From Mycobacterium sp. 1245805.9 (GTDB lineage: Bacteria > Actinomycetota > Actinomycetes > Mycobacteriales > Mycobacteriaceae), in NCBI RefSeq assembly GCF_001672915.1, contig NZ_LZKR01000156.1, positions 62,001-126,000 on the forward strand: a DNA stretch of 64,000 nucleotides, read 5' to 3'. The notes under the pieces are model-generated. The model was not told the origin of the DNA. It ran no database searches and was given only the letters and a program-made list of their open reading frames with translations. How positions within the stretch are numbered: position 1 is the stretch's first letter; every line of letters begins with the position of its first letter. Position numbers and translations under genes: made by a program. Below, piece by piece: positions 24,536-35,804 of the stretch.

Positions 24536-25567
24536 ATGTCGTTCATCGAAGAGGTGCGGAAGGTGCGTGGCGCAGCGGCGGGGATGCCGCGCCGGCTCGC
24601 CATCGCGGCCGTGGGGGCTGCCCTGTTGTCGGGTCTGATCGGCGCCGTCGGCGGCTCGGCTACCGCGGGCGCGTTCTCCAAGCCGGGACTCCCGGTGGAA
24701 TACCTGCAGGTGCCATCGCCGTCGATGGGCCGCAACATCAAGGTGCAGTTCCAGCCCGGCGGACAGCACGCGGTCTACTTGCTCGACGGCCTTCGGGCAC
24801 AGGACGATTACAACGGCTGGGACATCAACACCCCGGCCTTCGAGGAGTTCTACCAGTCCGGGTTGTCGGTGATCATGCCCGTCGGCGGCCAGTCCAGCTT
24901 CTACAGCAACTGGTATCAGCCGTCGTCCGGCAACGGACAGAACTACACCTACAAATGGGAGACGTTCCTGACCCAGGAGATGCCCGGTTGGCTGCAGGCC
25001 AACAAGCAGGTGTCGCCGTACGGCAACGCCGCGGTGGGGCTGTCGATGTCGGGCGGTTCGGCGCTGATCATGGCTGCCTACTACCCGCAGCAATTCCCTT
25101 ATGCCGCTTCGCTATCCGGCTTCCTCAACCCGTCCGAGGGCTGGTGGCCCACCCTGATCGGCTTGGCGATGAACGACTCCGGCGGCTACAACGCCAACAG
25201 CATGTGGGGTCCGTCGTCCGACCCGGCGTGGAAGCGCAACGACCCGATGATCCAGATTCCGCGGCTGGTCGCGAACAACACGCGGGTGTGGGTCTACTGC
25301 GGTAACGGCACCCCAAGCGACCTCGGCGGCGACAACATGCCGGCGAAGTTCCTGGAAGGCCTCACGCTGCGCACCAACGAAACGTTCCAGAACAACTATG
25401 TGGCCGCGGGCGGGCGCAACGGGGTGTTCAACTTCCCGGCCAACGGGACGCACTCATGGCCCTACTGGAACCAGCAGTTGGTTGCCATGAAGCCCGACAT
25501 CATCCAGGTGCTCAACGCCGTCAACACGACCGCGCAACCGTCGCAACCGGCACAACCGGCCGCCTGA
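24536..25567 (+). CDS. fbpC: Antigen 85C, mycolyltransferase FbpC
   Basis: A 343-aa secreted mycolyltransferase that makes trehalose dimycolate and attaches mycolates to arabinogalactan in the cell envelope. The signal peptide ends ATAGA-FSKPG, cleaved after residue 46. On this numbering the catalytic triad is Ser170 (GLSMSGG), Glu274 and His306, which in the mature protein equals Ser124, Glu228 and His260 as known for Ag85C, and the conserved Cys209 is present (VWVYCGN, residue 255). The tail is rich in Pro/Gln/Ala. GGTAGGGAG precedes ATG 24536. The 210-nt upstream stretch holds its promoter; I see no clear operator there. Confidence 0.97.
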   Translation: MSFIEEVRKVRGAAAGMPRRLAIAAVGAALLSGLIGAVGGSATAGAFSKPGLPVEYLQVPSPSMGRNIKVQFQPGGQHAVYLLDGLRAQDDYNGWDINTPAFEEFYQSGLSVIMPVGGQSSFYSNWYQPSSGNGQNYTYKWETFLTQEMPGWLQANKQVSPYGNAAVGLSMSGGSALIMAAYYPQQFPYAASLSGFLNPSEGWWPTLIGLAMNDSGGYNANSMWGPSSDPAWKRNDPMIQIPRLVANNTRVWVYCGNGTPSDLGGDNMPAKFLEGLTLRTNETFQNNYVAAGGRNGVFNFPANGTHSWPYWNQQLVAMKPDIIQVLNAVNTTAQPSQPAQPAA

Positions 25568-25581
25568 CACCCCCAAAGCCG

Positions 25582-25629
25582 GCATCGGCAGTAGCGCACC
25601 GGTCAGCGCTGCTGCCGATGCTGTTTTTC
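25582..25629 (+). terminator. Intrinsic terminator downstream of fbpC
   Basis: Arms GCATCGGCAGTAGCGC and GCGCTGCTGCCGATGC pair over 15 of 16 positions with an 8-nt loop and are followed by TGTTTTTCT. The stop codon of the convergent membrane protein lies inside the loop, so the hairpin may serve both genes, although only the plus strand has the T-run. Confidence 0.85.
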
Positions 25630-26325
25630 TGACCGGTCATTCAGCAGCGCCCGGCGATCCTGGTGGAAATAGGTGTATCCGGTCGTCAGCGCGCACACGG
25701 ACGTGGCGACCACCAGCATCCAGGTGCCATTGACGACGAGGCTGATGCCGCCGCCCACCACGGCGCCCAACACGAAGCTGCTGAACAGCAGGAAGTAGCC
25801 GAGCCAGTCCGCGGCGGCTCCGCCGGCGATGTGGCGTTCGATGCCCTGGCCCATCTTGACCAGCGTGCCGGTGACGTAGCTCAGCGGCACGGACACTTCG
25901 CCGTCTTTGACGAACGACGTGTTCAGCGCGCCAATGGCGAACGCGACCAACATGATTGGCGCGAAGTCGAGGAGGTTTTCCTCCCACCCCTCGTCGAGCA
26001 CGTCCACCACGGTGGCGGCCAGCAGGCTGAAGGTCGTCAGCACGGTGGGCCCGTGCGGATGCGCGACCCAGAAATGCCGGCGACACACCGACGCGATCAC
26101 CACGCCGGCGACGAAGCACACAATCAGCAGCGCCGCCGACACCGAGAGCACGACGTCGCCGCGGAAAAAACCCAGCGCGCCGCGCTGGGCATTCCCGGTC
26201 ATGAAGGTGACGAAATACCCGGCCGAATGGGTAAAGGCCGTCGCTCCCAGCACGCCGGCCAGCCCGGCCAGCACCCACGACAACCTTGCCTCGCTGTTGA
26301 ATGTCTCTTTCCCCACGCGGGACAT
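25603..26325 (-). CDS. DUF1275 (YoaK-like) integral membrane protein
   Basis: A 240-aa membrane protein with about six hydrophobic helices. GATAFTHSAGYFVTFMTGNA is the DUF1275 signature region near residues 28-47, and SYVTGTLVKMGQGI is the second conserved segment. The function of this family is unknown. It lies 9 nt downstream of mak on the same strand, at the place of Rv0128. Confidence 0.85.
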   Translation of the reverse strand: MSRVGKETFNSEARLSWVLAGLAGVLGATAFTHSAGYFVTFMTGNAQRGALGFFRGDVVLSVSAALLIVCFVAGVVIASVCRRHFWVAHPHGPTVLTTFSLLAATVVDVLDEGWEENLLDFAPIMLVAFAIGALNTSFVKDGEVSVPLSYVTGTLVKMGQGIERHIAGGAAADWLGYFLLFSSFVLGAVVGGGISLVVNGTWMLVVATSVCALTTGYTYFHQDRRALLNDRSEKQHRQQR

Positions 26326-26334
26326 GCTTTCAGA

Positions 26335-27675
26335 TCACGCGGCCGTCAGCCGGGCGATGGACCGCAGCGGGATCGGCAGCCAACCCGGGCGGTGTCGCGC
26401 CTCGTAGCCGGCCTCATACACCGCCTTGTCGAGCTCGTAGGCGGCCAGCAGCTGGGCCGAATCGCGCGGGTCGGTGCCTGACGCGGCCGCGTAGCCGTCG
26501 CAGAACGCGGCGCAGTTGCGCTCGACCCACTCCCGGGCGCGCGCGGCCAGCTGCTTGTCGGCGCCCTGGTCGATCAGCGGCCCGTAGGCGGCGTACTCGA
26601 ACGAGCGCAGCACCCCGGCCACGTCGCGCAGCGGCGAATCCGGCGCGCGCCGCTCGTCGAGCGGCTGCCCCGGTTCGCCTTCGAAGTCGATGAGCAGCCA
26701 GCTCTCGGGTGTGCGCAGTACCTGCCCCAGGTGCAGGTCGCCGTGCACCCGCTGGATGGTGGTCGTCTCGCCCGCGAGCTTTTGGAATCGCTCCTCGATG
26801 GTCGCCGCGTATTCCTCGAGTTCGGGCACCTTTGCGACGGTCGACGACAGCCGCGCCAGCACGGTGTCGACCGGGAACGTGGCGTCGGCCGTGCCAAGGC
26901 ACTCCGCCAGGGTGGCGTGCACGGAGGCCACGGCCTCGCCCAGCCGGTTGGATTCGGCGGCGAAGTCACCGCCGACCTCGTAGGCGTACAGGTCGCCCTC
27001 CGCGAACAGGTCGCGCACGCTGGCGGTGGCCATGGCCCAGCCCTCGGCGGCGTTCGACGCGAATTCGGTCACCATGCCCAGGGGCCACGGCTCGCCGCCC
27101 GGCGGGACCATCTCGTAGGTGCCCAGCAACCGCGCCACGTGGGGGTTGCCGGCGCGGGCGAGCACCCGGTTCAGTTCGATGTCGGGGTTGATGCCGCTGC
27201 TGACCCGCCGAAAGACCTTGAAAATGGCGTCTCGGTCGAAGATCACGCTGGTGTTGCTCTGCTCGGCATCGGAGACGTGCGGCAGCGCGTCCAGCGGCAG
27301 ATCGACGTCGGGCTCCTTGGTGAAGGTCACCTGGTCGCCGGACGAGCCTCGCGCGGCGGCCGAGTCGATGAGCGAGAGCAGAAACCGCGGGGCGTCGGTG
27401 TCGTACAGCGCGTCGAACCCGGTGCGGTCGTCGGCGGCGCCGATGGTCGCGACGGTGCTGTATTCGGACACCGGCGCGGAGTCCCACCGGACGATCACCT
27501 GGTAGCGCTCCGAGGAGCCGTCGGTGTACCGGGCATCGACGAGGACCAGGTCGAGGTCCTCGCGCAGCGACACGACGACGCCGGGCTCGGCGCTGGACAG
27601 TTCGCGGTTGCGTCCCGCATACCACCGCTGCTGCGGGAGCCACTCAGACCAGGGCAGCTTGAACGGCTCAGTCAT
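26335..27675 (-). CDS. mak: Maltokinase Mak
   Basis: A 446-aa kinase that makes maltose 1-phosphate from maltose and ATP, feeding GlgE for alpha-glucan synthesis. It has the aminoglycoside-phosphotransferase-like fold: an N-terminal cap with WLPQQRWYAGRNR, the kinase core, the catalytic loop HGDLHLGQ (residues 311-318, Asp313) and the metal motif IDFEG (329-333). Together with TreS it turns trehalose into maltose 1-phosphate. It follows treS with a MIRU between them and shares one transcript. Confidence 0.96.
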   Translation of the reverse strand: MTEPFKLPWSEWLPQQRWYAGRNRELSSAEPGVVVSLREDLDLVLVDARYTDGSSERYQVIVRWDSAPVSEYSTVATIGAADDRTGFDALYDTDAPRFLLSLIDSAAARGSSGDQVTFTKEPDVDLPLDALPHVSDAEQSNTSVIFDRDAIFKVFRRVSSGINPDIELNRVLARAGNPHVARLLGTYEMVPPGGEPWPLGMVTEFASNAAEGWAMATASVRDLFAEGDLYAYEVGGDFAAESNRLGEAVASVHATLAECLGTADATFPVDTVLARLSSTVAKVPELEEYAATIEERFQKLAGETTTIQRVHGDLHLGQVLRTPESWLLIDFEGEPGQPLDERRAPDSPLRDVAGVLRSFEYAAYGPLIDQGADKQLAARAREWVERNCAAFCDGYAAASGTDPRDSAQLLAAYELDKAVYEAGYEARHRPGWLPIPLRSIARLTAA

Positions 27676-27724
27676 CGGCGCCGCTCCTCCTCATCACTTC
27701 GTTCTGCATCGTCGCCGGCGCGCG

Positions 27725-27728
<4 letters not shown>
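27672..27728 (-). repeat. MIRU-type element with mini-ORF between treS and mak
   Basis: On the minus strand this 57-nt element contains GGCGACGATGC and GATGAGGAGGAGCGGC, features I recall from the M. tuberculosis MIRU family. It encodes an 18-aa ORF (MTRAGDDAERSDEEERRR) whose ATG overlaps the treS stop and whose TGA overlaps the mak start, each as ATGA. This matches the known MIRU behaviour of keeping operon translation coupled. One copy is present. Confidence 0.8.
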
Positions 27729-29497
<1,769 letters not shown>

Positions 29498-29617
29498 CAA
29501 TTCCACGATGCCACGTGTACCCGACACGGCAACTCGGGAATCACGACCGCAGTGATGCGGCCAATCCCCATGCGCCGCAAGGGAATCCGACGGGCGGCGG
29601 TCATTATCCGCGCGGCA

Positions 29618-30667
29618 TCAGGCGGGAGGCCCGTCCGCCAGCGTCACCGGTCCGCTGCGATCTCCGTCACTCTTGGCGCGCCAGTGCAGGGTGACGGTGT
29701 CGCCGGGGTGGTGCGGGACCAGCACATCCGTCATCGAGGTGGCCCCGGTGATCGGGATGTTGTCGAACCCGGTGATGACGTCGCCGGCCGAGATTCCGGC
29801 CGCCGCCGCGGGACCGCTGCCGACGACGCGTTCGACCCGGGCGCCGTTGCCGCCGTTGTCCGTCACGCCCAGGCCCAGGAAGGCCGTCGGGCCGATGTGC
29901 ACGGTGTTCGACGCGGCGCCGGACCGGATCTGTCCGGCGACCCCCATCGCGGTGCCGATCGGAATGGCGAAACCCTGACCGCCGGACATCTTGTAGCTGT
30001 CGGTGGCGGCGGTGTTCATCCCGATCACCTGGCCGGCCTGGTTGACCATGGGGCCGCCGGAGTCGCCGGGCCTGATCGCGGCGTCGGCCTGGATCAACCC
30101 GCCCAGGTTCTCCTCGGCGCCGGTGAGGGTATCGGTCGCGGACACGCTCTGGTTGAGCCCGACGACCTTACCGGCCACCGCGCTCGGCGTGCCGCCCTGA
30201 CCGCCCGCGTTGCCCAGCGCGACGACGGGCTCGCCGATCCCGACCCCGCCGCCGATGTTGGCGGCGGGCAGGCCGCCCCCGCCGCGCAGCTGAAGGACCG
30301 CGACGTCCGCGGTCCGGTCATAGCCGATGACGTCGACGGCGTAGGTCTGGCCGTTGCCGACGGCGAACGCGCTGATGTCGGTGGCCCCCGAGATCACGTG
30401 GTTGTTGGTGAGAATGACGCCGCCCGGATCGATGACGATGCCGGTCCCGGCTCCGACGGCGTTGTTGTAGCCGAACTTGGTGCTGATGTCGACGACCTGG
30501 GGCCCGACCTTGCCGACGATGCCCGACGGGTCCAGCGGCGCCAGGGGCCGGTCGTGGGTGGGCGACGCGGACGCCGGCGCCGCGGCCGTGGCCAGGCCCA
30601 GCCCCACCACGGCCAGCACGCTGACCACCCGTGACCACCAGACGGAGCGGTGGTGCCATTTGCTCAT
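29618..30667 (-). CDS. pepA: Secreted serine protease PepA (HtrA-like)
   Basis: A 349-aa exported trypsin-like protease with one PDZ domain. The signal peptide ends around APASA-SPTHD (residue 35). The triad is His90 (TNNHVI), Asp121 and Ser203 (GDSGGP). The PDZ domain (about 255-335) includes GLGVTDNGG and AGISAGDVITGF. It corresponds to Rv0125, known as part of a vaccine antigen (Mtb32A). It is upstream of treS on the same strand with a 120-nt gap. Confidence 0.96.
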   Translation of the reverse strand: MSKWHHRSVWWSRVVSVLAVVGLGLATAAAPASASPTHDRPLAPLDPSGIVGKVGPQVVDISTKFGYNNAVGAGTGIVIDPGGVILTNNHVISGATDISAFAVGNGQTYAVDVIGYDRTADVAVLQLRGGGGLPAANIGGGVGIGEPVVALGNAGGQGGTPSAVAGKVVGLNQSVSATDTLTGAEENLGGLIQADAAIRPGDSGGPMVNQAGQVIGMNTAATDSYKMSGGQGFAIPIGTAMGVAGQIRSGAASNTVHIGPTAFLGLGVTDNGGNGARVERVVGSGPAAAAGISAGDVITGFDNIPITGATSMTDVLVPHHPGDTVTLHWRAKSDGDRSGPVTLADGPPA

Positions 30668-30778
30668 ACCGTCACCTCCTGCGACGCAGTAAGAACCAGA
30701 ATTTGGCCCAGCCTCCCGGTCTGGGTAACACGACTCGATGTGTATAACCGTAATGCAGATTGCTATTCACAACAGTGC

Positions 30779-31243
30779 TCAGGCCCCTTGGGCGGGCGCG
30801 ATGGGATGGGCCAGGTGCTGGCTGACGTCGCCGACCATGTCGATGAGCGTGAGATCGCGGTAACAGAATCGCCACTGGTCGTCGACGCGTTCGAATCGGT
30901 CGTGATAGCGACCGGTGACGATGGTCTGTAGCGGCAGCTCGTCGGTCTGCTGCAGCACCGTGTAGTAACTGCGGCAACTCGCGGTGCCGGCCCCGTCGTC
31001 GATCTCGATGATCGGATTGGTCGTCACGTGCTTGGTTCGCGGCGTCCCGTCCGGATGAAGCACGATCAGCGATTTCCAGATCCCCAACAGCCGGGCCGCG
31101 TCGACGGTGTCCGGTTCGGCCTCCGAGCCGCCGATCCGGATGCGGGCGTGTTCGAAGAGCGCGGCCGCGCCCGCCAGGTCACCGGCGTCGATGCATTCGG
31201 CGTAGCGATACAGCAGGTTGGCGATCTGGGTCTCGGCCGGCAT
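30779..31243 (-). CDS. SnoaL-like (NTF2-fold) protein
   Basis: A 154-aa SnoaL_4-type protein: QIANLLYRYAECIDAGDLAG is the classic N-terminal helix and RYHDRFERVDDQWRFCYRDL the C-terminal strands. The family includes ring hydroxylase small subunits and hydratases; function here is unknown. A 56-bp tandem repeat begins 8 nt upstream of its ATG. Confidence 0.82.
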   Translation of the reverse strand: MPAETQIANLLYRYAECIDAGDLAGAAALFEHARIRIGGSEAEPDTVDAARLLGIWKSLIVLHPDGTPRTKHVTTNPIIEIDDGAGTASCRSYYTVLQQTDELPLQTIVTGRYHDRFERVDDQWRFCYRDLTLIDMVGDVSQHLAHPIAPAQGA

Positions 31244-31251
31244 GCGGTTAA

Positions 31252-31363
31252 CCTAACGCGGCGACGATGCCGACCGGAACGGTCGGAGGAGGAGGCGCGC
31301 AATTCGGCCTAGCGCGGCGACGATGCCGACCGGAACGGTCGGAGGAGGAGGCGCGCAATTCGG
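31252..31363. repeat. Two tandem copies of a 56-bp repeat (VNTR, MIRU-like)
   Basis: Copies at 31252-31307 and 31308-31363 differ at one position. Each has GGCGACGATGCC, the perfect inverted repeat CCGACCGGAACGGTCGG and GGAGGAGG; a short partial third copy follows. The GGCGACGATGC and GAGGAGG pieces are shared with the MIRU at 27.7 kb. It fills most of the divergent gap between the SnoaL and PPOX genes. Confidence 0.85.
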
Positions 31364-31404
31364 CCCAGCGCGACCGGGCCCGCCCTCGGCCCTAATCTGA
31401 GGCA

Positions 31405-31830
31405 GTGGGCGAATTCGACCCGAAGGCCCGATTCACACAGTCCCCGATAGCCCGCCTGGCCACCGCCACACCCGACGGCGCGCCGCACCTGGTGCCGGTG
31501 GTCTTCGCCGTGAGTGAATCCGGGCTCCACGAGCAAGACGTGGTCTACACGGCCGTCGATGCCAAACCCAAGACGACGCGACGGCTGCGGCGCCTGGCCA
31601 ACATCGAAAGCAACCCACAGGTCAGCCTGCTCGTCGACCACTACGCCGACGACTGGGCGCGGTTGTGGTGGGTCCGCGCCGACGGCCTGGCGACCATTCA
31701 CACCGACGGCGCGGCGATGGACACCGGCTTGCGGCTGCTGCGCGCCAAATACCCCCAGTATCAATCGGTTTCGCTGGAAGGCCCGGTCATCGCGGTCACC
31801 GTGCTGCGCTGGTCGGGCTGGCACGCCTGA
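31405..31830 (+). CDS. PPOX-class F420-dependent reductase-like protein (Rv0121c-like)
   Basis: A 141-aa single split barrel. IARLATATPDGAPHLVPVVF is the first conserved strand pair and AVDAKPKTTRRLRRLANIES includes the basic residues that bind the cofactor phosphate. The group belongs to the F420/FMN-binding PPOX family and corresponds in order to Rv0121c. Start is GTG 31405. The substrate is unknown. Confidence 0.88.
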   Translation: MGEFDPKARFTQSPIARLATATPDGAPHLVPVVFAVSESGLHEQDVVYTAVDAKPKTTRRLRRLANIESNPQVSLLVDHYADDWARLWWVRADGLATIHTDGAAMDTGLRLLRAKYPQYQSVSLEGPVIAVTVLRWSGWHA

Positions 31831-31998
31831 CCCGGCGGCCCTCGGCACCGATCCGGCGGGAATGACCGCCCCCGATTGTGGCTGGCCGGTGGCCTTGTGT
31901 TGGGCGGCAGTTGGGGGAAAAGTTGCCTACAGGCGTCCTGTGGTCTGCGACACACCGCGCCACAGCACACCGCAACGCTGCGGAACTGGAGGAAAGTC

Positions 31999-34158
31999 AT
32001 GGCGGACAAGGCGAACACTTCCCTGGGCGTGGCGGCCGCACCCACGGCGAACGGTCCGGGCGATGTTCGCAACGTGGTCCTGGTCGGACCCTCCGGCGGC
32101 GGCAAGACCACCCTGGTCGAGGCGCTGCTGGTCGCCGCCGGCGTGCTGACCCGGCCGGGCTCGGTCACCGAGGGCAGCACCATCTGCGACTACGACGAGG
32201 CCGAGATCCGGCAACAGCGCTCCGTCGGCGTCGCCGTCGCGTCCCTGTCCCACGGCGGCATCAAGATCAACCTGGTCGACACGCCCGGGTACGCCGACTT
32301 CGTCGGCGAGCTGCGCGCCGGGCTGCGCGCCGCGGACTGCGCGCTGTTCGTGATCGCCGCGAACGAGGACGTCGACGAGCCGACCAAGTCGCTCTGGCAG
32401 GAATGCAGCCAGGTCGGCATGCCACGCGCCGTGGTGATCACCAAGCTCGACCACGCGCGGGCAAACTATTCCGAGGCGCTGGCCGCCGCGCAAAACGCGT
32501 TCGGCGACAAGGTCTTACCGCTTTACCTGCCGATCGGCTCACCGTCCTGCGAAGGCCTGATCGGCCTGCTGTCGCAGACGCGCTACCTGTATTCGGGCGG
32601 CAAGCGGACCACGCAACCGCCCGACCCCGAGGACGCCGACCGGATCGAGGAGGCGCGCGGCAGCCTGATCGAGGGCATCATCGAGGAATCCGAGGACGAG
32701 TCCCTGATGGAGCGCTATCTCGGCGGCGAAACGATCGACGAGTCGGTGCTCATCGAGGACCTGGAGAAGGCCGTCGCCCGGGGCTCCTTCTTCCCCGTCA
32801 TCCCGGTCTGCAGCGGCACCGGCGTCGGCACCCTCGAACTCCTGGAGGTCGCCACCCGCGGCTTCCCGTCCCCGATGGAACACCCGCTGCCGGAGGTCTT
32901 CACGCCGAACGGTGCGACGCACGCGACGCTGGCCTGTGACGCCGACGCACCCCTGCTCGCAGAGGTGGTGAAGACGACGTCGGACCCCTACGTCGGCCGG
33001 GTGAGCCTGGTCCGGGTGTTCTCCGGGACCATCAGGCCCGACACGACGGTTCATGTGTCGGGCCATTTTGCGTCGTTCTTCGGCGGGACCAACGGGAACG
33101 GGCATTCGCACCCCGATCACGACGAGGACGAACGCATCGGGGTCCTGTCCTTCCCGCTCGGCAAGCAGCAGCGCCCCGCGGCCGCCGTGGTGGCGGGCGA
33201 CATCTGCGCGATCGGCAAGCTGAGCCGCGCCGAAACCGGCGACACGCTCTCGGACAAGTCCGAGCCGCTGGTCCTGCGGCCGTGGACGATGCCCGAACCG
33301 CTGCTGCCGGTGGCCATCCAGGCCCACGCCAAGACCGACGAGGACAAACTGTCCGTCGGGCTGGGGCGCCTCGCCGCCGAAGACCCGACGCTGCGGATCG
33401 AGCAGAACCAGGAAACCCACCAGATCGTGCTGTGGTGCATGGGCGAGGCCCACGCCGGCGTCGTCCTCGACGCGCTGGCCAACCGGTACGGCGTCACCGT
33501 GGACACGGTCGAGCTGCGCGTCCCGCTGCGAGAAACCTTCAGCGGCAAGGCGAAAGGGCACGGCCGCCACATCAAGCAGTCCGGCGGGCACGGCCAGTAC
33601 GCGGTGTGCGACATCGAGGTGGAGCCGCTGCCCGAGGGCTCCGGGTTCGAGTTCGTCGACAAGGTGGTCGGCGGGGCGGTGCCGCGCAACTTCATCCCGA
33701 GTGTGGAGAAGGGGGTGCGCGCGCAGATGGAAAAGGGCGTGCACGCGGGTTACCCCGTGGTCGACATCCGGGTGACGCTGTTCGACGGCAAGGCCCACAG
33801 CGTGGACTCCTCGGACTTCGCGTTTCAGGCGGCGGGCGCGCTGGCGTTGCGCGAGGCGGCGGCGGCGACCAAGGTGACCCTGCTCGAGCCGATCGACGAG
33901 ATCTCGGTGCTGGTGCCCGACGATTTCGTCGGCGCGGTGATGGGCGACCTGTCGGGGCGTCGCGGACGCGTGCTCGGCACCGAGGCCGCGGGCAACGAAC
34001 GCACGGTCGTCAGAGCCGAGGTGCCTCAGGTTGAGCTGACGCGGTACGCGATCGACCTGCGTTCGCTTGCGCATGGGGCCGCGTCGTTCACCCGTTCTTT
34101 CGCCCGCTACGAACCCATGCCCGAGTCCGCGGCGGCCCGGGTGAAAACCACGGTGTGA
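31999..34158 (+). CDS. fusA2: Elongation factor G-like protein FusA2
   Basis: A 719-aa translational GTPase paralogue, not the main EF-G. The G1 loop is GPSGGGKTT instead of the usual GHVDAGKTT, G3 is DTPGYADF and G4 TKLD; domains II to V follow, with GHGRHIKQSGGHGQYAVCDI in domain IV. The role of FusA2 is not settled; a ribosome-associated function under stress is proposed for relatives. ATG 31999 has GGAGGAAA upstream. It corresponds to Rv0120c. Confidence 0.94.
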   Translation: MADKANTSLGVAAAPTANGPGDVRNVVLVGPSGGGKTTLVEALLVAAGVLTRPGSVTEGSTICDYDEAEIRQQRSVGVAVASLSHGGIKINLVDTPGYADFVGELRAGLRAADCALFVIAANEDVDEPTKSLWQECSQVGMPRAVVITKLDHARANYSEALAAAQNAFGDKVLPLYLPIGSPSCEGLIGLLSQTRYLYSGGKRTTQPPDPEDADRIEEARGSLIEGIIEESEDESLMERYLGGETIDESVLIEDLEKAVARGSFFPVIPVCSGTGVGTLELLEVATRGFPSPMEHPLPEVFTPNGATHATLACDADAPLLAEVVKTTSDPYVGRVSLVRVFSGTIRPDTTVHVSGHFASFFGGTNGNGHSHPDHDEDERIGVLSFPLGKQQRPAAAVVAGDICAIGKLSRAETGDTLSDKSEPLVLRPWTMPEPLLPVAIQAHAKTDEDKLSVGLGRLAAEDPTLRIEQNQETHQIVLWCMGEAHAGVVLDALANRYGVTVDTVELRVPLRETFSGKAKGHGRHIKQSGGHGQYAVCDIEVEPLPEGSGFEFVDKVVGGAVPRNFIPSVEKGVRAQMEKGVHAGYPVVDIRVTLFDGKAHSVDSSDFAFQAAGALALREAAAATKVTLLEPIDEISVLVPDDFVGAVMGDLSGRRGRVLGTEAAGNERTVVRAEVPQVELTRYAIDLRSLAHGAASFTRSFARYEPMPESAAARVKTTV

Positions 34159-34171
34159 GCGTTCCTCAGGG

Positions 34172-35719
34172 CTAGTCCCCGCGGCCGAATTGGTCGGCCA
34201 CGGCGCGGCGGTCCAGCGAGCCCTTCGCGGTGTGCGGCAGGGCGGCGGCTTCGGCGAAGGTGGCGGGAATCTCGAAGGCCGCCAGCCGCTCGCGGCAGAA
34301 CACCGCCAGCTCGGCGGTTGTCGGCGCCGGCGATTCCCGGGGCACGATCACCGCGGCCACCGCCTCTCCGTACAGCTTGTCCGGCACACCGAAGACGGCG
34401 ACCTCGAGGACGTTGGGATGGGTGGCCAGGACGCCCTCGACCCGCTCCGGCGAAATCTTCTCGCCGCCCCGGTTGATGAGTTCCTTTATCCGGCCCCGGA
34501 TCGTCAAATCGCCCGCGTCCGACAATGATCCGAGGTCGCCGGTGCGCAGCCATCCGTCGGTGAAGTTCGCGGCGGTTATCGCCGGGTCGCCGAGGTAGCC
34601 GCGCACCACGGTGGTGCCGCGCAGCCAGACCTCCCCGACGGATCCCGGCGGCAGCGGCTGCCCGTCCGGTCCGGCGATCCGGATTTCGGGCCCGGTGGAC
34701 CGCCCGACGAGACCCGGTGTGGCGGACGGGTTTTCGCTCTGCCCGGCGCCGGTCGTGGCCACCTGGTGGGTGGCCTCGGTCATGCCGAAGGCGCACACCA
34801 CCGGCGCCGAAAACGTCTCCTGCAGCGCCTGGGCCGCCTCCGCGGTGAGCGGGGCGCTGCAGCTGCGGATGAAGCGCAGCGCGGCCGGCTTGGCGCTCGC
34901 CTGTTCGGTCTTGTTGCGCTCCAACAGGATCTGGTGAATCGTCGGGACCGCGGTGTACCAGGTGGCCCCGGCGGCGTCGATGTCGTCCCAGAACGTGTGC
35001 GCGGAGAACCGCCCCCGCGCCGGCAGCAGCACCGTGCCCCCGGACGCCAGCGTCGACAGCAACGCGGCGATCAGCCCGTGACCGTGGTAGAGCGGCATCA
35101 CCGCGACCGTCGCATCCTGCGGGCCCAGCCCGTAGCCGGCGACGATCGCCCGCACCGAGGCGGCGATGTTCTCCTGCGTCCAGGGCACCATCTTCGGCAC
35201 CCCCGTGGTTCCGCCGGTGAACATGATCATCGCGTCGTCGTCGCGGAGCCCCTGCGGCGTCGAAACGTCTTGCGCCGGCGGCGTCGCGGCGTCGAGATGC
35301 ACCGCCGCCGCGCCGGCGGTGACGGTCACCGCGATCGGCCACCGCCGCAAGCCCGGCTCGCCCTCGTCGCCGAGGCCCGTGCCGTCGACCAGCACCGCCC
35401 GCGCCCCGACCGCCTCGCTTCGGGTGCGCTGCTCGCCGGCAGGCAGGGCCGGGTCCAGCGGCACCACGACCAGCCCGGCTCGCGACGCCGCCAACAACCC
35501 GACGACGAACTCGGCGTTGCTGCCCGCTCGGAGCCCGACCCGGTCACCCGGGGACAAGCCGCCGCGACTCAGCTGTCCGGCCAGGTCGTCGACCAGGCGC
35601 AGCAGGTCCCGGTAGCTCACCGGGGTGCGCTCGGACATGACGACGAGCGCCGCCGCGTCCGGTCGCCGGCTCGCCGCCACCTCGACCAGATCGGCGACGG
35701 TGTGAGTGCCTGTCTTCAT
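34172..35719 (-). CDS. fadD7: Acyl-CoA synthetase FadD7 (possible oxalyl-CoA synthetase)
   Basis: A 515-aa adenylate-forming enzyme. The P-loop is MFTGGTTGVPK, the A5 motif is FGMTEATHQ, A8 GELI-like region reads RGRIKELINRGGEKISPERV, and the C-terminal Lys is in AKGSLDRR. It activates a carboxylate as acyl-AMP, then CoA thioester. Divergent pairing with oxcA across a palindromic promoter makes oxalate a plausible substrate, as in plant AAE3-type enzymes; that is inference. ATG 35719 follows AAGGGG. Confidence 0.9.
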   Translation of the reverse strand: MKTGTHTVADLVEVAASRRPDAAALVVMSERTPVSYRDLLRLVDDLAGQLSRGGLSPGDRVGLRAGSNAEFVVGLLAASRAGLVVVPLDPALPAGEQRTRSEAVGARAVLVDGTGLGDEGEPGLRRWPIAVTVTAGAAAVHLDAATPPAQDVSTPQGLRDDDAMIMFTGGTTGVPKMVPWTQENIAASVRAIVAGYGLGPQDATVAVMPLYHGHGLIAALLSTLASGGTVLLPARGRFSAHTFWDDIDAAGATWYTAVPTIHQILLERNKTEQASAKPAALRFIRSCSAPLTAEAAQALQETFSAPVVCAFGMTEATHQVATTGAGQSENPSATPGLVGRSTGPEIRIAGPDGQPLPPGSVGEVWLRGTTVVRGYLGDPAITAANFTDGWLRTGDLGSLSDAGDLTIRGRIKELINRGGEKISPERVEGVLATHPNVLEVAVFGVPDKLYGEAVAAVIVPRESPAPTTAELAVFCRERLAAFEIPATFAEAAALPHTAKGSLDRRAVADQFGRGD

Positions 35720-35804
35720 CGCCAAGCCCCTTTCGGTGAATGTGAAAGCTCCTGCTCGAACCATGCCGCGGCCCCACCATGTCCGTCCAATACCGATCCG
35801 CTCA

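Noticed and set aside
32539..34074. 511-codon open frame opposite fusA2
   Set aside because: Fully antisense to a clear translational GTPase, with shadow-type composition.
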